A stretch of DNA of 64,000 nt from Apiospora phragmitis (Eukaryota > Ascomycota > Sordariomycetes > Amphisphaeriales > Apiosporaceae): the NCBI GenBank assembly GCA_038363925.1, contig JAQQWL010000002.1, positions 4,898,001 to 4,962,000 of the forward strand, in the 5' to 3' direction. This document shows, in pieces, positions 1-10,699 of this stretch (its first letter is position 1; every line of letters starts with the position of its first letter). The notes under the pieces are model-generated. The model had not been told where the DNA came from. It did not search any database and worked only from the letters and a program-made list of their open reading frames with translations. The translations under genes were made by a program, and so were the position numbers.

Positions 1-161
1 CATCACGTCGCTCTCTTTGCAGGCGTCGAATATGTCGATCGCAGGGGATGGAGTCCATGTGATCCACCGTGGGGATGAAGTCCATGTGATCCATCATGTG
101 ATCGAGTCAGGCGACTCGTACCCATCTCACTTGAACATACCTCCATTCATCCACAGTGATA
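1..161. other. Leader region with an imperfect 27-bp direct repeat
   Basis: No gene start is convincing here. The 14-base word GTCCATGTGATCCA occurs at 53-66 and again at 80-93, part of a 27-bp imperfect duplication that in one frame would read GD.VHVIH twice. It may be an upstream exon of the metalloprotease that follows or simply a short repeat. Confidence 0.35.
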
Positions 162-1090
162 ATGGTTTTTGCGGTGCCGCTGAGCCGCCACCAGCAGATT
201 CGACGCACCCTACCCCCCAAGGCGTCAAGCAAGCAAGCGCGGAACAACACCCGCTACAAGGCAGACATGCGCTGGCCCAGCAGCCAACGCGTCCTGTACG
301 TCCGATTCCGCAACGGCAGAACGCATCAAAAGGAGCTGGTCAAGAGAGTCGTGACCGAGCACTTCAACGCCATCCCCATGCGGATCCGGTTCGCCTTCCT
401 ACTGTCCCGCGACCCGGGCCCGTCGGACATCCGCGTGGAGTTTGTCACCTCGGGGCCCCTCGAGGGCCCACCTGGGCACAAACCATAAGTTTTATTGCCG
501 CGGCGAGACCACCTTGTGGTTGAACTTGGAGAACGACGAAGGGGGACGGGCGCAGGGCACAGTATGACATCCTCCACGAATTCGGTCACGCGCTCGGTCT
601 CCAACATGAGCACCAGCACCCGGACTCTGGTATCATTTTCGATCGCCGAGCCCTGCGTGACCTAGGGTACACTAACATCGACGAGAATTGGCTATCATTT
701 GCCATCGACAAGAGAAGAACGGTGCCCTACGACAGACGTTCAATCATGCATTACGAAGTGGAAATGTGTGGGACGAAAAACCTACGCAAAGATATCCCGA
801 TGCACATCGTCTTGTCGAAAGGGGACAAGCAACAGCTTATTGGTATGTATCCCCCGAAAAAGCCCAAGGTGCCCAAGACTATCTCGGCCTCGGGGGACGT
901 ATATGAGCCTGTATATGAGCCAGTATATGAGCCCGAATATGAGCCCGAATATGAGCCCGTATATGAGACCAAGCCCCGGAAGAAGTACCGGCACATATCC
1001 GATAAGCCAAAGGCGCGAATCGACGAAATGGCCAGAGAGGGGAAGATTTCCTCCGGAAAGGCGAGGTTCATGAAGTTCATGATCAGTTAG
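162..1090 (+). CDS. Astacin-like zinc metallopeptidase (zincin), reading frame interrupted
   Basis: Predicted metal-dependent protease of the fungal astacin-like (ZnMc, M12A-related) type. The zinc-binding signature HEFGHALGLQHEHQHP is at about 575-622, and the Met-turn SIMHY follows near 742-756, at the usual spacing. The N-terminal part (RWPSSQ, LYVRF, SDIRVEF) is in a different frame, up to a stop at 486-488. A middle piece (ETTLWLNLENDEG) sits in the third frame, and the catalytic part in the second. So two one-base shifts are needed, near 486 and at the G run 541-545. No signal peptide is obvious at this start, so an upstream exon may be missing. The C-terminus carries a VYEP repeat. The family call is secure; whether the gene is functional is not. 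Confidence 0.7.
899..970 (+). repeat. 12-bp tandem repeat encoding VYEP/EYEP, six units
   Basis: Six head-to-tail 12-base units of the form GTATATGAGCCN, with GAATATGAG in units four and five, translate in the protease frame to VYEP x3, EYEP x2 and VYET. All units keep the reading frame. They form an acidic, Tyr/Pro-rich linker between the catalytic domain and a basic C-terminal tail. Confidence 0.85.
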
Positions 1091-2128
1091 GGAGCGAACG
1101 CTCTACGTGACCAAGCGACGGTCAGAAGAAAGAGCGGGGCGGCAGCGAGACGCCCAATGTCAATCGGATGTTGTGACAGTCAAGAGCGGCGATACGACAT
1201 GGGTCATCGATGAGGAGGAGTCAGCCCCTGGAGGAAGGAAGGGCCTGGGGACAGTCAGCAGGAGCGAGTCACTTGGATTTTGGGCAGCGTCACACACTTG
1301 GAGACAATGCTCTGACTTGCTCTTGCTGTAATGCTTGGACAACAGACGTCCGGCTTGTTGGTGTAGGATATGGTGTAAGATTTGGGTGGGTGGATACGAT
1401 ACGGTGGTGGTTGGATATGATTTTTGCGAGACGCTTGGCCTGGATACCCGACTGACTCTGGTCTGGGTACATAGTTATGATGCTCTGGACAATACTACTG
1501 TGGAAGTGGCTGAGTAGGTTACTGTTGCTACTGCACTTTGGCTATTGACGACTGTACACTGATGTACATTAGCTACAGGGAGGCTGCTGCTGATGCTGTA
1601 GTTAATACTACTGCTCGTCTTCCCTAAACCACGTATTGCTCATTGGGCAGCTTTCTATTTCCAGAATGACTAAGTGAATGTCATCCACTAATATTTTCGT
1701 ATTCTTAATTCTCTCCCTACCAGCGAAAAATGCTGCGTACAACATCTTGTAAGACACAACATTGATACGCATTCATTGAACTCTTTGTCTTCCGTGCTCA
1801 GCTTAAGGCATTCACAAAACGCTTGCTGTTTCTCCCATTACGGACAAACGGCATGCAAGCCAGCGCCCCTGCCATCCATCAGCTCGGTCGACCACCCCCT
1901 GTCCACAGCACCCAGAGCTTGCGCCACCCCCACCTCCCTCCCCGAAATCGGTCGCGTGAAACCCCTTCTCATACAGCCAACAACCAACGACTGTAATAAC
2001 TTGATGACACAAATCCCGGTCCGACCTTGAGCGAGACAGCTGCATCCGTAAGATGGCTGGCTGAGCTTTCTGCCAACCTTTATTAGACGAAGGCCTGGCC
2101 ACCGATGTTCGCATAATTATCCTGTGCG
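1091..2128. other. No gene recognised
   Basis: Short open frames on both strands lack family motifs or convincing splice structure. It holds the 3' side of the metallopeptidase and the 3' side of the minus-strand DUF4267 gene. I see no RNA gene or repeat worth naming. Confidence 0.5.
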
Positions 2129-2552
2129 TCACGTGTAAAAGACCATCCAAGGCCGACGCGAGGGCCGGGCCGCCGTCCAGCCCGCGAAGCCCGCGGCAGC
2201 AAACAGACAAGAGCTGGCCAGGCGGTGGGCCGCCTTGCGGACATTGCCGGCCTCCTTCCACAGGACGTAGCCGTCGACGAGCCCGATGAAGAGGCCCGCG
2301 ATGGCGAGGACGATATCGCAGGCCGCGTGCTGGCGCCGGAGGTACAGGGTGAACAGTCCCAGGCCCAGGGCGGTGTTGCGGGCGTTGTGGAGGTGCATTA
2401 CGGCGGCCACGGCTGCTCGCGATGCGCTCGGGGAGGCCGAACTGGAGCATGGCGGCCCGCGGGCCGACGAGGTACGGATGCAGGCCGTCGCAGGTCATGG
2501 AGATCGCCGCGACGAGCACGGGCATGTGGCGCAGGTATACTGGCTCCGGCAT
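2129..2552 (-). CDS. DUF4267-type small integral membrane protein, one frameshift
   Basis: Small multi-pass membrane protein of the kind annotated in fungi as DUF4267; its function is unknown. Starting at the ATG 2552-2550 (MPEPVY), the first part contains the PVLVAAISM segment and the GPRAAMLQFGLPE stretch. The second part contains HLHNARNTALGLGLF, DIVLAIAGLFIGLVDGYV and a last hydrophobic segment. The arrangement of several hydrophobic helices around an ARN..LG motif is typical of the family. The two parts are in different frames, joined near 2411-2430 by an apparent one-base insertion. No splice site fits there, so I read it as one gene with an indel. A CCTA microsatellite lies directly upstream of the start. 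Confidence 0.65.
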
Positions 2553-2573
2553 GGTGTTATGAGTAAGTAGGCA

Positions 2574-2603
2574 GGTAGGTAGGTAGGTAGGTAGGTAGGT
2601 AGG
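2574..2603. repeat. GGTA tetranucleotide microsatellite
   Basis: About seven and a half uninterrupted GGTA units. On the minus strand it reads as CCTA repeats roughly 20-50 bases before the start codon of the DUF4267 gene, i.e. in its promoter or leader. Confidence 0.9.
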
Positions 2604-3449
2604 GGTGGGCAGATGGGTGCAATGGGTGGGAAGGGTGGTGAATTGACGTTGGCGTTGATGGGCGTGGCAACATGTACTTACGATAAGCACCGCATGCAAG
2701 GGAGGGGATGGGGCTTGGGGCTCAGCAGGGTGGTGGTGGCTTGGCTGCAGTGTGACCCGTCACAGCCGAGAGCAATCTTTCCCCGATTTGAGTAGCATGT
2801 AAGCATGTATGTATTTGTGTAGTACCAATTCACACATTTTCACATCTTGCGGTCACTGACTGCCTGAACATGTTAGGATACTTGAGAATAAGGGTACTTT
2901 ATAATATTTACGCCTGATACGTAGGCTGGCTCGGTCCTACAACTCCTTTTTGAATCAAGTCCGAGTTCACGTAGATAACCCGACTTACTTCTACATGAGA
3001 AGCCGAGTCTCTCAGTCAGAGTCCATGATAGCTAATGCATACACGGACAACCCATCCCTAGATACATTTGCTTCTACCAACGCACATAGTTCTCTCTTTT
3101 ATCTCTTGCTTTTGCTTTACAAACTTGATTGATCTCAAAAAGTCTTATGCTCCATCATGCTGTGGCACTGGCCACTTGACAGCCCCCGACACCTGTGCTG
3201 CCATACTGGTTGCATCTGTCGTCTTTACAAAAAGCAGAGAACAGGGCGTAAAGCACCGGTTGAAACCTTGCGCAATGATCTTACTGGACATCTTCCAATT
3301 TTACTGCCCTAGATTCGACGTTTTAAGGACGACACTCACTGACCTACACTTCGAATATGTTTCACTATTCAAAAGGTATGTTATAGAGCCCGGGCTGAAT
3401 TGAAAAGTGTTGTATCACTGATGGATGTCCAGGAGCGAAAGTAACCTAG
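2604..3449. other. No clear gene; possible 5' remains of the P450 relic
   Basis: No intact gene. The frame around 3170-3400 may be a heavily changed N-terminal part of the P450 relic that follows, but I cannot align it to any family motif. Confidence 0.35.
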
Positions 3450-4830
3450 ATGCTTCCTATCGTCAGGGAAGCCATTGCGCGGTCCAACGCCTTAATATTC
3501 TTTAGGAGGAAATTGTGTAAGAAAGCATGCCTTCACATCTCTGGCGGTCGGGGAGCGCTTCTGGCAACTAACCTGGGAAAGAACACAAAACCGAGTGCAT
3601 TAAGTAAGGCTGGGATATACATGATTGAGCATGTCGTTGGCCTTCTATCTCAACTACTTTCCGGTCAATTTCGTCAACGTGATGGGGGAATCCCACCAGC
3701 GCTAACCCGTCGGCTGGAGACCGACTGGTAAATTTTGGGGTGGTCGAATAAATTCCAGCTACATAATATACGACACTCTAGAGTCCCTTACCGCTCAGAG
3801 GTTCGAGGAGCGGGAGCGTGCAAGAATGGGGCATGAGGTGCTAGATCATGTAAGTGCCTTTCCATCCCCTAAAATCATCTTATATATTACTTGACACCAG
3901 CTCAGTCTTAACTAAATACAGTGGGACTGCGTTCAATGGATCATGGATAACCCCCCCCAAACTAAGCCGTGGACGGTTAAACGGGTAGTTCGAGAGCTCA
4001 TGGCGCTCTGGTTTGGTTCTGTCCACATAACTTCGCTGGTAAGTGCCCCAATCACCCACACAAACTATCCGCCAGCAGGCACGGACCTAACGAATCGGGC
4101 ATCGTGCAAACTGCCTGTTTCGCTCTCCTTGACCTGTGCAACCATGAAGAATACGTCGCGCCGTTACGTAAGGAGGTCGAGAATACCGGATGGGAAGCCT
4201 TTGAAAAGTCTGGTGGCAGGCTTTTCCCCCTGATGGACAGCTTCATAAAGGAATCGTCCCGGCTCAACCCCGTTGAATGCAGTGAGCCCCCTCCCCACCG
4301 CCAAAACTCTGTCCGCTGTAAATAAACACTGACGGAGCCCTTAGTGAGCACTCGGAGAATGGCCTTGAAGCCTTTCGACTTCTAGGATGGCGCGAAGGTA
4401 GAGACCGGGCAATGGGTCTGCAATCCTCTTGCCGGCATGAGTATGGATACAATGCACCTCGCGTGCCCTGATGATCCATGGTTTCCTGTTCGTCGAGCCC
4501 GATACCCTGAGCAGATACTTGGCCGAGTTCTCGATAACCCATTTCCAGATATCCGAGGTACCCGAGGCGAGAAGTAGTCACAGTTCACCGACATGGCTGG
4601 CGTGCCTTTCTGGGGCGCTGGGAGATGACCTGGTAAGTCGTTTTGTTCTTCTTATGTATCATTTCGACCTTCTGGCCGGAACCATCAAAGCGGTGGGAGA
4701 TTCTATGCCTCGTCAGCTATCAAGACGCTGTTCGGGGTATTCCTCACGAAATAGGATCTGCAGCTCGAGGACCCTAATGCCGAGCAATACTTCGCCTGGA
4801 TATACCCTTATGAAAGTGGCAAAGTAATTG
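3450..4830 (+). pseudogene. Cytochrome P450 pseudogene
   Basis: Remains of a membrane-type fungal P450 monooxygenase. Recognisable pieces in order are: IARSNALIFF near 3475; LLSQLLSGQF near 3645; RFEERERARMGHEVLDH near 3800, followed by an intron from 3847; VQWIMDNPPQTKPWTV and the I-helix-like ELMALWFGSVHITS near 3930-4038, followed by an intron from 4039; then QTACFALLDL, and the K-helix ESSR (ExxR) at 4251-4262; and FWGAGR near 4600, which should lead into the haem-cysteine loop. The reading frame changes several times and stops occur in conserved stretches. One of them directly follows FWGAGR, where no haem cysteine can be read. Downstream AIKTLFGVF and LQLEDPNAEQYFAW mark the C-terminus. 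This gene is dead; the exact subfamily is not determined. Confidence 0.8.
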
Positions 4831-5431
4831 CAAGGCGAAGGGTGTGGATTATTAGGGAAGTTTTCAAGGCCAAGTCAACCACACACCACGACATCTCAAG
4901 GGAGCTTTCGTATTCTTCAAGTCTCATATTGGCTTCAGCTCGAAATGAATCGGGCGCCGACGCGACAATAATTGCTTTATGGGTATTATGTATTCATAGG
5001 AATGCTAGCTATCTCAGACTTACCAAAACATTTCGTTTTCTTGCAGGAAGCAGGTAATCTATCTGGTTAGGTCAAAGCAGGCTTATCAAATGGAAGGCGA
5101 GGTCCGTCGTATTCACCAACAGGGCAGCAGCGACGCTTCTTACCAGTTGCCTTCTTTAGCTCTTGGTCTTGATCCACAGGAGCCATATTTGTTGGTACTC
5201 TTTTGAGGCGTTCGACGTCATTGTTGGTAATCTGCTCTTCGACACTGTTTCGTTCCTACCGGGTCAGCACCTCATCGAAGTTCCAAAATTCGACAGAAAA
5301 GCAAAATTTCTTTTATTTACACCATTTTCAACAAATGATTGCTCATTCGCTTCGCTTCTCGCACCAATTATACACCTGATCGAAGCAATCCACACAATAC
5401 CAAATCTACACAACGCACACGCAGATCGAAG

Positions 5432-5841
5432 ATGAACCGGGACCAGATGGAGCTGCTTTCCGCCTGGGCCGGGCGTGGATGGTCCTCGTCACTATCAACG
5501 CCTGGCTGGCGTTCCCCTTACATACCCCTCCGTCTAAGACCGCTTTGGAACTCACTATCGCTGCCGAAGCACTGTTTACTCTCATCGCCTTTCCGATGTG
5601 GATGATTCTGGGATCTCCTGACAACGACGCATACAGCTGCACTTATTGTTTCGTGGCTGGATTCCTGGGCTTGGAGGCGGCCACCGGGGTCCTGGTGCTT
5701 TTCAATCCCTCTCCTGCCCAGTCGGAACCCCTCGTCATAAGTTTCTTCGTCTTCGCCTTTTTCTGGCTGGCCTTCGGATTGGAGATGACGTTTACGCCAA
5801 TCATGAGGGCGATGGAGCGGGCACGGAGATCTCACCACTGA
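5432..5841 (+). CDS. Small four-helix membrane protein, copy A, one-base shift
   Basis: Unrecognised integral membrane protein of about 137 residues. Four hydrophobic segments can be read: VLVTINAWLAF; IAAEALFTLIAFPMWMIL; CFVAGFLGLEAATGVLVLF; and ISFFVFAFFWLAFGLEMTF. Starting from ATG 5432, the first 14 codons are in one frame and the rest in the next. Adding one G to the GGG run at 5471-5473 would join them smoothly. ATG 5479 is the alternative in-frame start, but it would cut into the first helix. It is clearly related to the minus-strand protein at 15292-15939: helix 1 shares the V/L-x-TIN core, and helix 4 shares FWL..G.EM.F. The pair is a small local paralogous family. Function is unknown; a MARVEL-like or transporter-accessory role would be a guess. 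Confidence 0.6.
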
Positions 5842-6689
5842 AGTTCGTGCCGCGTTATAAGCATGGACCAGGCAATGACGACCAGCAGTGGCTCCACTGA
5901 ATAAGGAGAGGAGGAGAGGGCCATCTGCCTCTGGACTTTCTTCAAGCATGGAAGTAAGCAGCACTTTATTGGACAGGCCGCATGGATGTTGATATCACCG
6001 AAGCAGCACCTAGAACGGCATTCATGGGGGTTCGTATACGGGGGGTACTTCAGGGAGCAAGGAACATTTTCAGGGGAGCTCATGCCCCGCACCGGCACTG
6101 CGTCAATCCCACAAACCGACACCACAACTCACCAGTGCTCTTCACTCTGGTATACTTCGATAGGTAATCATAACCAAATCGATACCTTCTCTTCTACTCA
6201 ATAATGGTTATATATTCTCTCCATGCAATACTCGATTGTTATAATGTACTCTAGAGGCATACATGCATATAGTAGGCTGGCCTACTTGGCGAAGGGTGTG
6301 ACATGAGGCCGGTCATTATGAACAACAGTGTCTGCCTCTGTGCCTGCATGTTGGCAAGACACCCAAATACGCCTACATGCAATCAGGACCCCCTACGCGG
6401 TTGCCTAAAGACTGCAAGTGGAATGAAGGAAGCCTGGAAAGTTTGGTAAGCTTGGGCAGCACATCACCTCTTCCCGTACTTAAGTATGCTCACTGAAAAC
6501 CGAGGGCGGCCCATTCTCAACTGACTTACACAAATACCTAAATTGCCTGCTTGCAGGTCCCCCATACTTTGGTGGTTAACATTGGCGGTCGACAACTCAC
6601 AACCCCTAAATCCATCAACAACGACAGAGGATCATCCGACAGAGACCAGTTTCTCAAATGACTGAAGACGAGCGACCGCCAAAGCAACC
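5842..6689. other. No gene recognised
   Basis: Only short frames without motifs. It contains the presumed 3' region of the four-helix protein and the upstream flank of the NACHT relic. Confidence 0.5.
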
Positions 6690-7850
6690 ATGGACTCGCA
6701 AAATTATACCGCGAGTCGGGCACCGGAGACTGGATCTTCCGGAACGAGACGTTCAATCAGTGGAAGGCGACGGGCTGGAAACAGCTACTCTAGATCCATG
6801 GTATTCCTGGAGCTGGTAAGACCATCCTCTGCTCGAGTAGCATCGACCACAAGCAGAATCACTGCGCCCAACTGCCCAAGGATGCGCCCAAGCAGGAAGG
6901 TACTCGGCATCGAACAAAGGGCGTGGACTCACACGCCATCTGCATTCAAGACTGCATAGTTGATGCAGATTATTAGATGTAACATTTCGAGGCACCTTGC
7001 CCAGGATGACGATTTCGCTCCATGGAATCCAAATCTTAGGACAGCAGGTAGATTTGGTTGACGTGATTGTGACGAGTGCGAAGGGCATGTGAGTCGAGAT
7101 GTTTTTCTTATACACTCCGCCCTTCCCTGATTGATTATCACATGGAAACTGACGCAAATGTCAGTTTCCGATGCCAAATCGAACTCATGAAGGACTGAAG
7201 ATGCCGTAGTGATCCGTGGTAGGCTGAGGATCATTCCAGAGTCACTAGATGAAATGCACGACCGGATTCTCGGCGCGGTACTTGAGCAACAAGCAGATAC
7301 TAATCAAGTCAACCCTGCATTTCCGAGCCGGCCATTGCTCCTAGAAGAATTAGATACCACGACAGCTGCACGGCCTTCCCTTCTGGAACACAGACAAACT
7401 TCGGGGCCTGGCCAGATTTCCGATGCCAAGACAATCGCAGACCTGGGTGGCGTACTTGTGAAATGCACGACGCGGAGATAGATAAATTCCAAGATACCGG
7501 AATGGATCAAGTCTACTGGTCAAGTCGAGTCTCTAGGAGTATGCTGGGGCTGGCCTAAGAAGAGACGCGAGTTGACGGCATGAGCCTCGAGCCACTATTC
7601 GGTCAAGGTGTGTCTCGTTTCTAACCGGTTTGGAAATGGTAGATTTTCCAGGTTCGCCGCTTCGACCATGGCAGCTCACAATTTTCTAATCCAATGTTGG
7701 CTTCAGTACGGCCTTGACTTGGTGAATACTCTGTCACGACTGATTCGACCACTGACCCCTATTTGGCGAGCTCCAACTCCCCAATCCTCAGGTAATGTGT
7801 TTAGACCACATAAGGGTCATCATTTAATGCTTGGATATGGAATGCAGTAG
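6690..7850 (+). pseudogene. NACHT-type NLR (STAND) pseudogene
   Basis: Relic of a fungal NLR-like signal-transduction NTPase, the class used in heterokaryon incompatibility and immunity-like responses. The P-loop IHGIPGAGKTILCSS lies at about 6794-6838, immediately preceded by an in-frame TAG at 6791-6793. That position normally carries Trp, so TGG to TAG fits RIP. Further on, VTSAKGM is spliced over a GTGAGT..CAG intron near 7089-7167 to FRCQIELMKD, a typical KGMFRW.CQ..L segment, then an in-frame TGA. The LRIIPESLDEMHDRIL segment (about 7222-7275) and RPLLLEEL near 7330 are the winged-helix region. LVSNRFGNGRFSRFAA..AAHNFLIQCWLQY near 7610-7715 matches the segment that usually precedes ankyrin or WD repeats. 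No repeats follow. The order of pieces is right, but several stops and frame changes kill it. Confidence 0.8.
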
Positions 7851-8192
7851 AATTTGATTTATATACCATTTTCTTGTCACAATATCATTATTAGCATAAC
7901 TTTATGTCCCTATCCACGCGGTTTGAAAATACGTCATTTGGTCGTTTAAATCGCCAATGATATTAACTGTAGAAACCCGTGCATCGGCGCGGCTTTTTCA
8001 AGGTTTGACTAGATGGCTACTCGTAATAAATCTCGACCTAATTTGTGTATATTAAGCCAGGGTCTTCCTTGCATCCACGATCGATTGGACCCCATGCTTC
8101 TCTTTCGGGCAATACCCCCAACGCAATATGGCACCCAACACAGCCTGACAAACCAGCAGTAACGCACCCTACGATCTCTTATCTGCACTAAT
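7851..8192. other. No gene; A+T-rich spacer
   Basis: Moderately A+T-rich spacer between the NLR relic and the 3' end of the minus-strand gene. No motif recognised. Confidence 0.5.
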
Positions 8193-8667
8193 TTATACGT
8201 CGCAGCACTGGCTGTGCTCCTGGTCATTCCCCCGGCCCCAGTCGATATTGACATGCAGGGCGATCAGCCAGCTGCCACGGTTGTCGACGGGCGCGCACCG
8301 GAACCGATCGTGCTCGCTGGCGCGGTTGATGTGATTCTTGACCACTTCGGCGACGCAGGACTCGGAGGCGCTGGTGGTGGCCAACGACAGGGCCGTGGCC
8401 TGGAGCGAAATGGTGTAGTTGCGCGTCTGCCGGGCCCGGACGGTGCCGCGCTGCGCCGACGGCGCGCGCTCCTCGGCCGTCAGCGTCGCCCGTGTGCCCA
8501 TGTAGTGGACGATCCCCGCGGCCTCCTCGAAGATGTAGTCGTTGTGCACCGCCATCTCGGCGTTGTCGGGGTTCTCGTCGCGGGCGTCGAGGGCGGCACT
8601 GCTGCTGTTGCCGTTGGCGCCGAAGACAGGCACGGAGAGCCTGAATTGCCGGGGGGAGGGGGGGCTC

Positions 8668-8704
<37 letters not shown>

Positions 8705-9363
8705 GCGCCGCGCACGTTCAGCTCGCCCGCCGCGCGGGCGGTCCGCAGGCTACAGGCTGTGATGATGATTGTGGCTACACTTCGGGTGAACTTGTCCATG
8801 AGATCGGGCGTGTACCAGATGGCCAGGGCACCACCGGCCGTCCACCAGGGGACACGGGAGGGCACGGTGGCGCAGACCACGTACCTCCAGTCCGGGAGGT
8901 GGGCGCACATGTTGCCGTTGTTCGGGTCGTCGTCGCGGGCGGCCAGACTCGTGCCGGCGCCGGCGCCGGCAGCGGCCCGGGCGGCGTCCTCGGCCGCGAG
9001 GGCGTCCCAGTCGTGCGTCTCGGGCTCTTCGATCGGCTGCCAGCTCGCGACATCGCCGCCGTCGAGCCCGAGGTGCTGGTAGAAGGCGTCCAGGCTCTCG
9101 AGCGTGCCCAGGTCGATGGCCGCCTCCGAGCGTTTGTGTACCGATGGTATACACGGTATACAACAACGAAACCATTGAAGGCGTATACCATCATATCGGG
9201 CAAGAACCACACAAACAGGGCGATTCCGACGGCACAGAGAAAGTCACCCGGGGGCTAGGTTTAAGCAAACTATGTATTCCCAGCTAGCTGTGTTCTCGGC
9301 GTTCTTGCAGAAACGGGCTACAGCTGGAACCTCGGACCATATTCCTATATCGATCCTGGCCAT
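8193..9363 (-). CDS. Unrecognised membrane-associated protein with poly-Ser tract, frame interrupted
   Basis: I do not recognise this family. From ATG 9363-9361 (MARIDIGIW) the frame runs through WEYIVCLNLAPG. It shifts at the CCCGGGGG run (9247-9254) into DFLCAVGIALFVWFLPD and MMVYAFNGFVVVYRV, a strongly hydrophobic segment. It shifts again near 9140 into EAAIDLGTLESLDAFYQHLGL, the conserved-looking MCAHLPDWRYVVCATVPSRVPWW and GALAIWYTPDLMDKF. A run of Ser codons and the G/C runs 8651-8664 mark the third shift. The last part (VPVFGANGN, HNDYIFEEAAGIVHYMG, NRGSWLIALHVNIDWG) ends at 8193. All four pieces have coding-like composition and fit end to end without splice sites. I read them as one gene of roughly 380 residues carrying indels, possibly with a large extracellular C-terminal domain. 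Confidence 0.5.
8671..8701. repeat. GCT trinucleotide repeat (poly-Ser on the minus strand)
   Basis: Ten GCT units in a row; read on the minus strand as AGC they give about ten serines inside the gene at 8193-9363. Likely length-polymorphic. The neighbouring G6-A-G7 tract at 8651-8664 is where that gene's frame breaks. Confidence 0.9.
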
Positions 9364-10699
9364 TGTCCACTAAGGTACTTAGGTAACTACAGCTTCTATT
9401 GTCAACTATTATGTATGTAAGGGGGAAGGGGGACCGCGTTTACCAGTACAGGGGATCTTACAGTTGTATATGGGAGCCAGCCAAGTCTTCTCGTTTACGG
9501 CGCGGCAGTAGGCGGGATCGTGGTTGGGCTAAGCCTACCGGCGGGAGAGGGTGATGGAAATAGTAGAGACAGGGTGTATATAAAATCCCTACAGCGCAAA
9601 GAGTGGCGCAACTGTCAATAAATAGACTGTTAGGTCGAAGGGAGGGATCACAACGTGTTGGAAGATATCTCTCCGCACTTCTCTGCAAGTCTACCAGACT
9701 CCAGATGTATCTAGATCCTACTATAGACACGCTGTCCACTTCTGACTAGGTTTATAAAGACCCAGCCTTCATCCGGGCTTCAGGAGATGGATAGCCGAAG
9801 GAGATCAGACAATACACTCCTTCACCCCACCCAACACAACGTCACTCGGGAAAGGATGGATGTGGGAGTTTGACAAGGGTGAGGTGCGGTTGATGCAGCC
9901 CTGGCCGCTTTCTGCTAGCCGATCGCACGATTGGGGCGCAGATCGTGGGTGCCACTTCAGGCCAGACCAACACACGACTGGGGTGCGGTTATGGATCGGC
10001 GGCACTCCACTCTCGGTTTCTATCCTTCATCTTCTCTGGGCGGGTAAACTCGACTCACCTATATCGCACAGCCTACAAGTGCCTATTGCCAACAGATGAG
10101 GACATAAAAGGATCATGGGCTTGGTATGAAGACCCGCCATCTGGAAAAAAGGCACGGACGGATGATCCTAACCAATAAAGAAGCATAGCGATATCGACCA
10201 ACGACGCCTCCCGCACCAACTGTATCGCCACCACACCCCTCAGTCACCCGTATAATGTATTCCTCCATTTTCGCACTAGTTACGCTAAACGTCAATAAAG
10301 CGGTTCGTCGTCGACCCACCGCGCTTGTCCTCATCCTTCCAGCCCTACGTCGACGGCAGCGCCGATATAGCCGCTTTATGGAATTAATTAAGCGCTTTCT
10401 TGTCGCTAGAGGTAAACCATATCTCGACGTGCCCATTTTCAAAGCCTCCCGCTATTATGGTACTGTGTAGTCTTTTTTTACGTATGTTTAAAGGTACTGA
10501 AGTGTCGCGATGCCCCACTTCTATTGCTGTACTTGGCGGTCAAGGGGATAGAGCCAAACGAGTCCATGTTTAAGCTAATTTGTGTTCTATCAATCCCACT
10601 ACTCTCGCCAAAGCACGTTTTGGTCGGCCATGCCCAGTGCCCTCATCCTCACTTTTCGAACGACAGTTGCCCCCGTCCGACCATCTTCCAAGAGACAGA
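9364..10699. other. No gene recognised
   Basis: A short open frame at about 10255-10470 rich in Arg and Leu has no family motif, and neither does its opposite strand. I see no RNA gene. It could hold old transposon remains, but nothing is specific enough to name. Confidence 0.4.

Noticed and set aside
1812..2699. Long minus-strand open frame of about 295 codons
   Set aside because: Only its part after 2552 down to about 2420 is the DUF4267 N-terminus. The beginning translates a CCTA repeat and the rest is the wrong frame opposite the real second half.
8214..9258. Long plus-strand frames including poly-Ala and poly-Leu
   Set aside because: They are the reverse of the poly-Ser repeat and of high-GC codons. 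The minus strand has better protein character.
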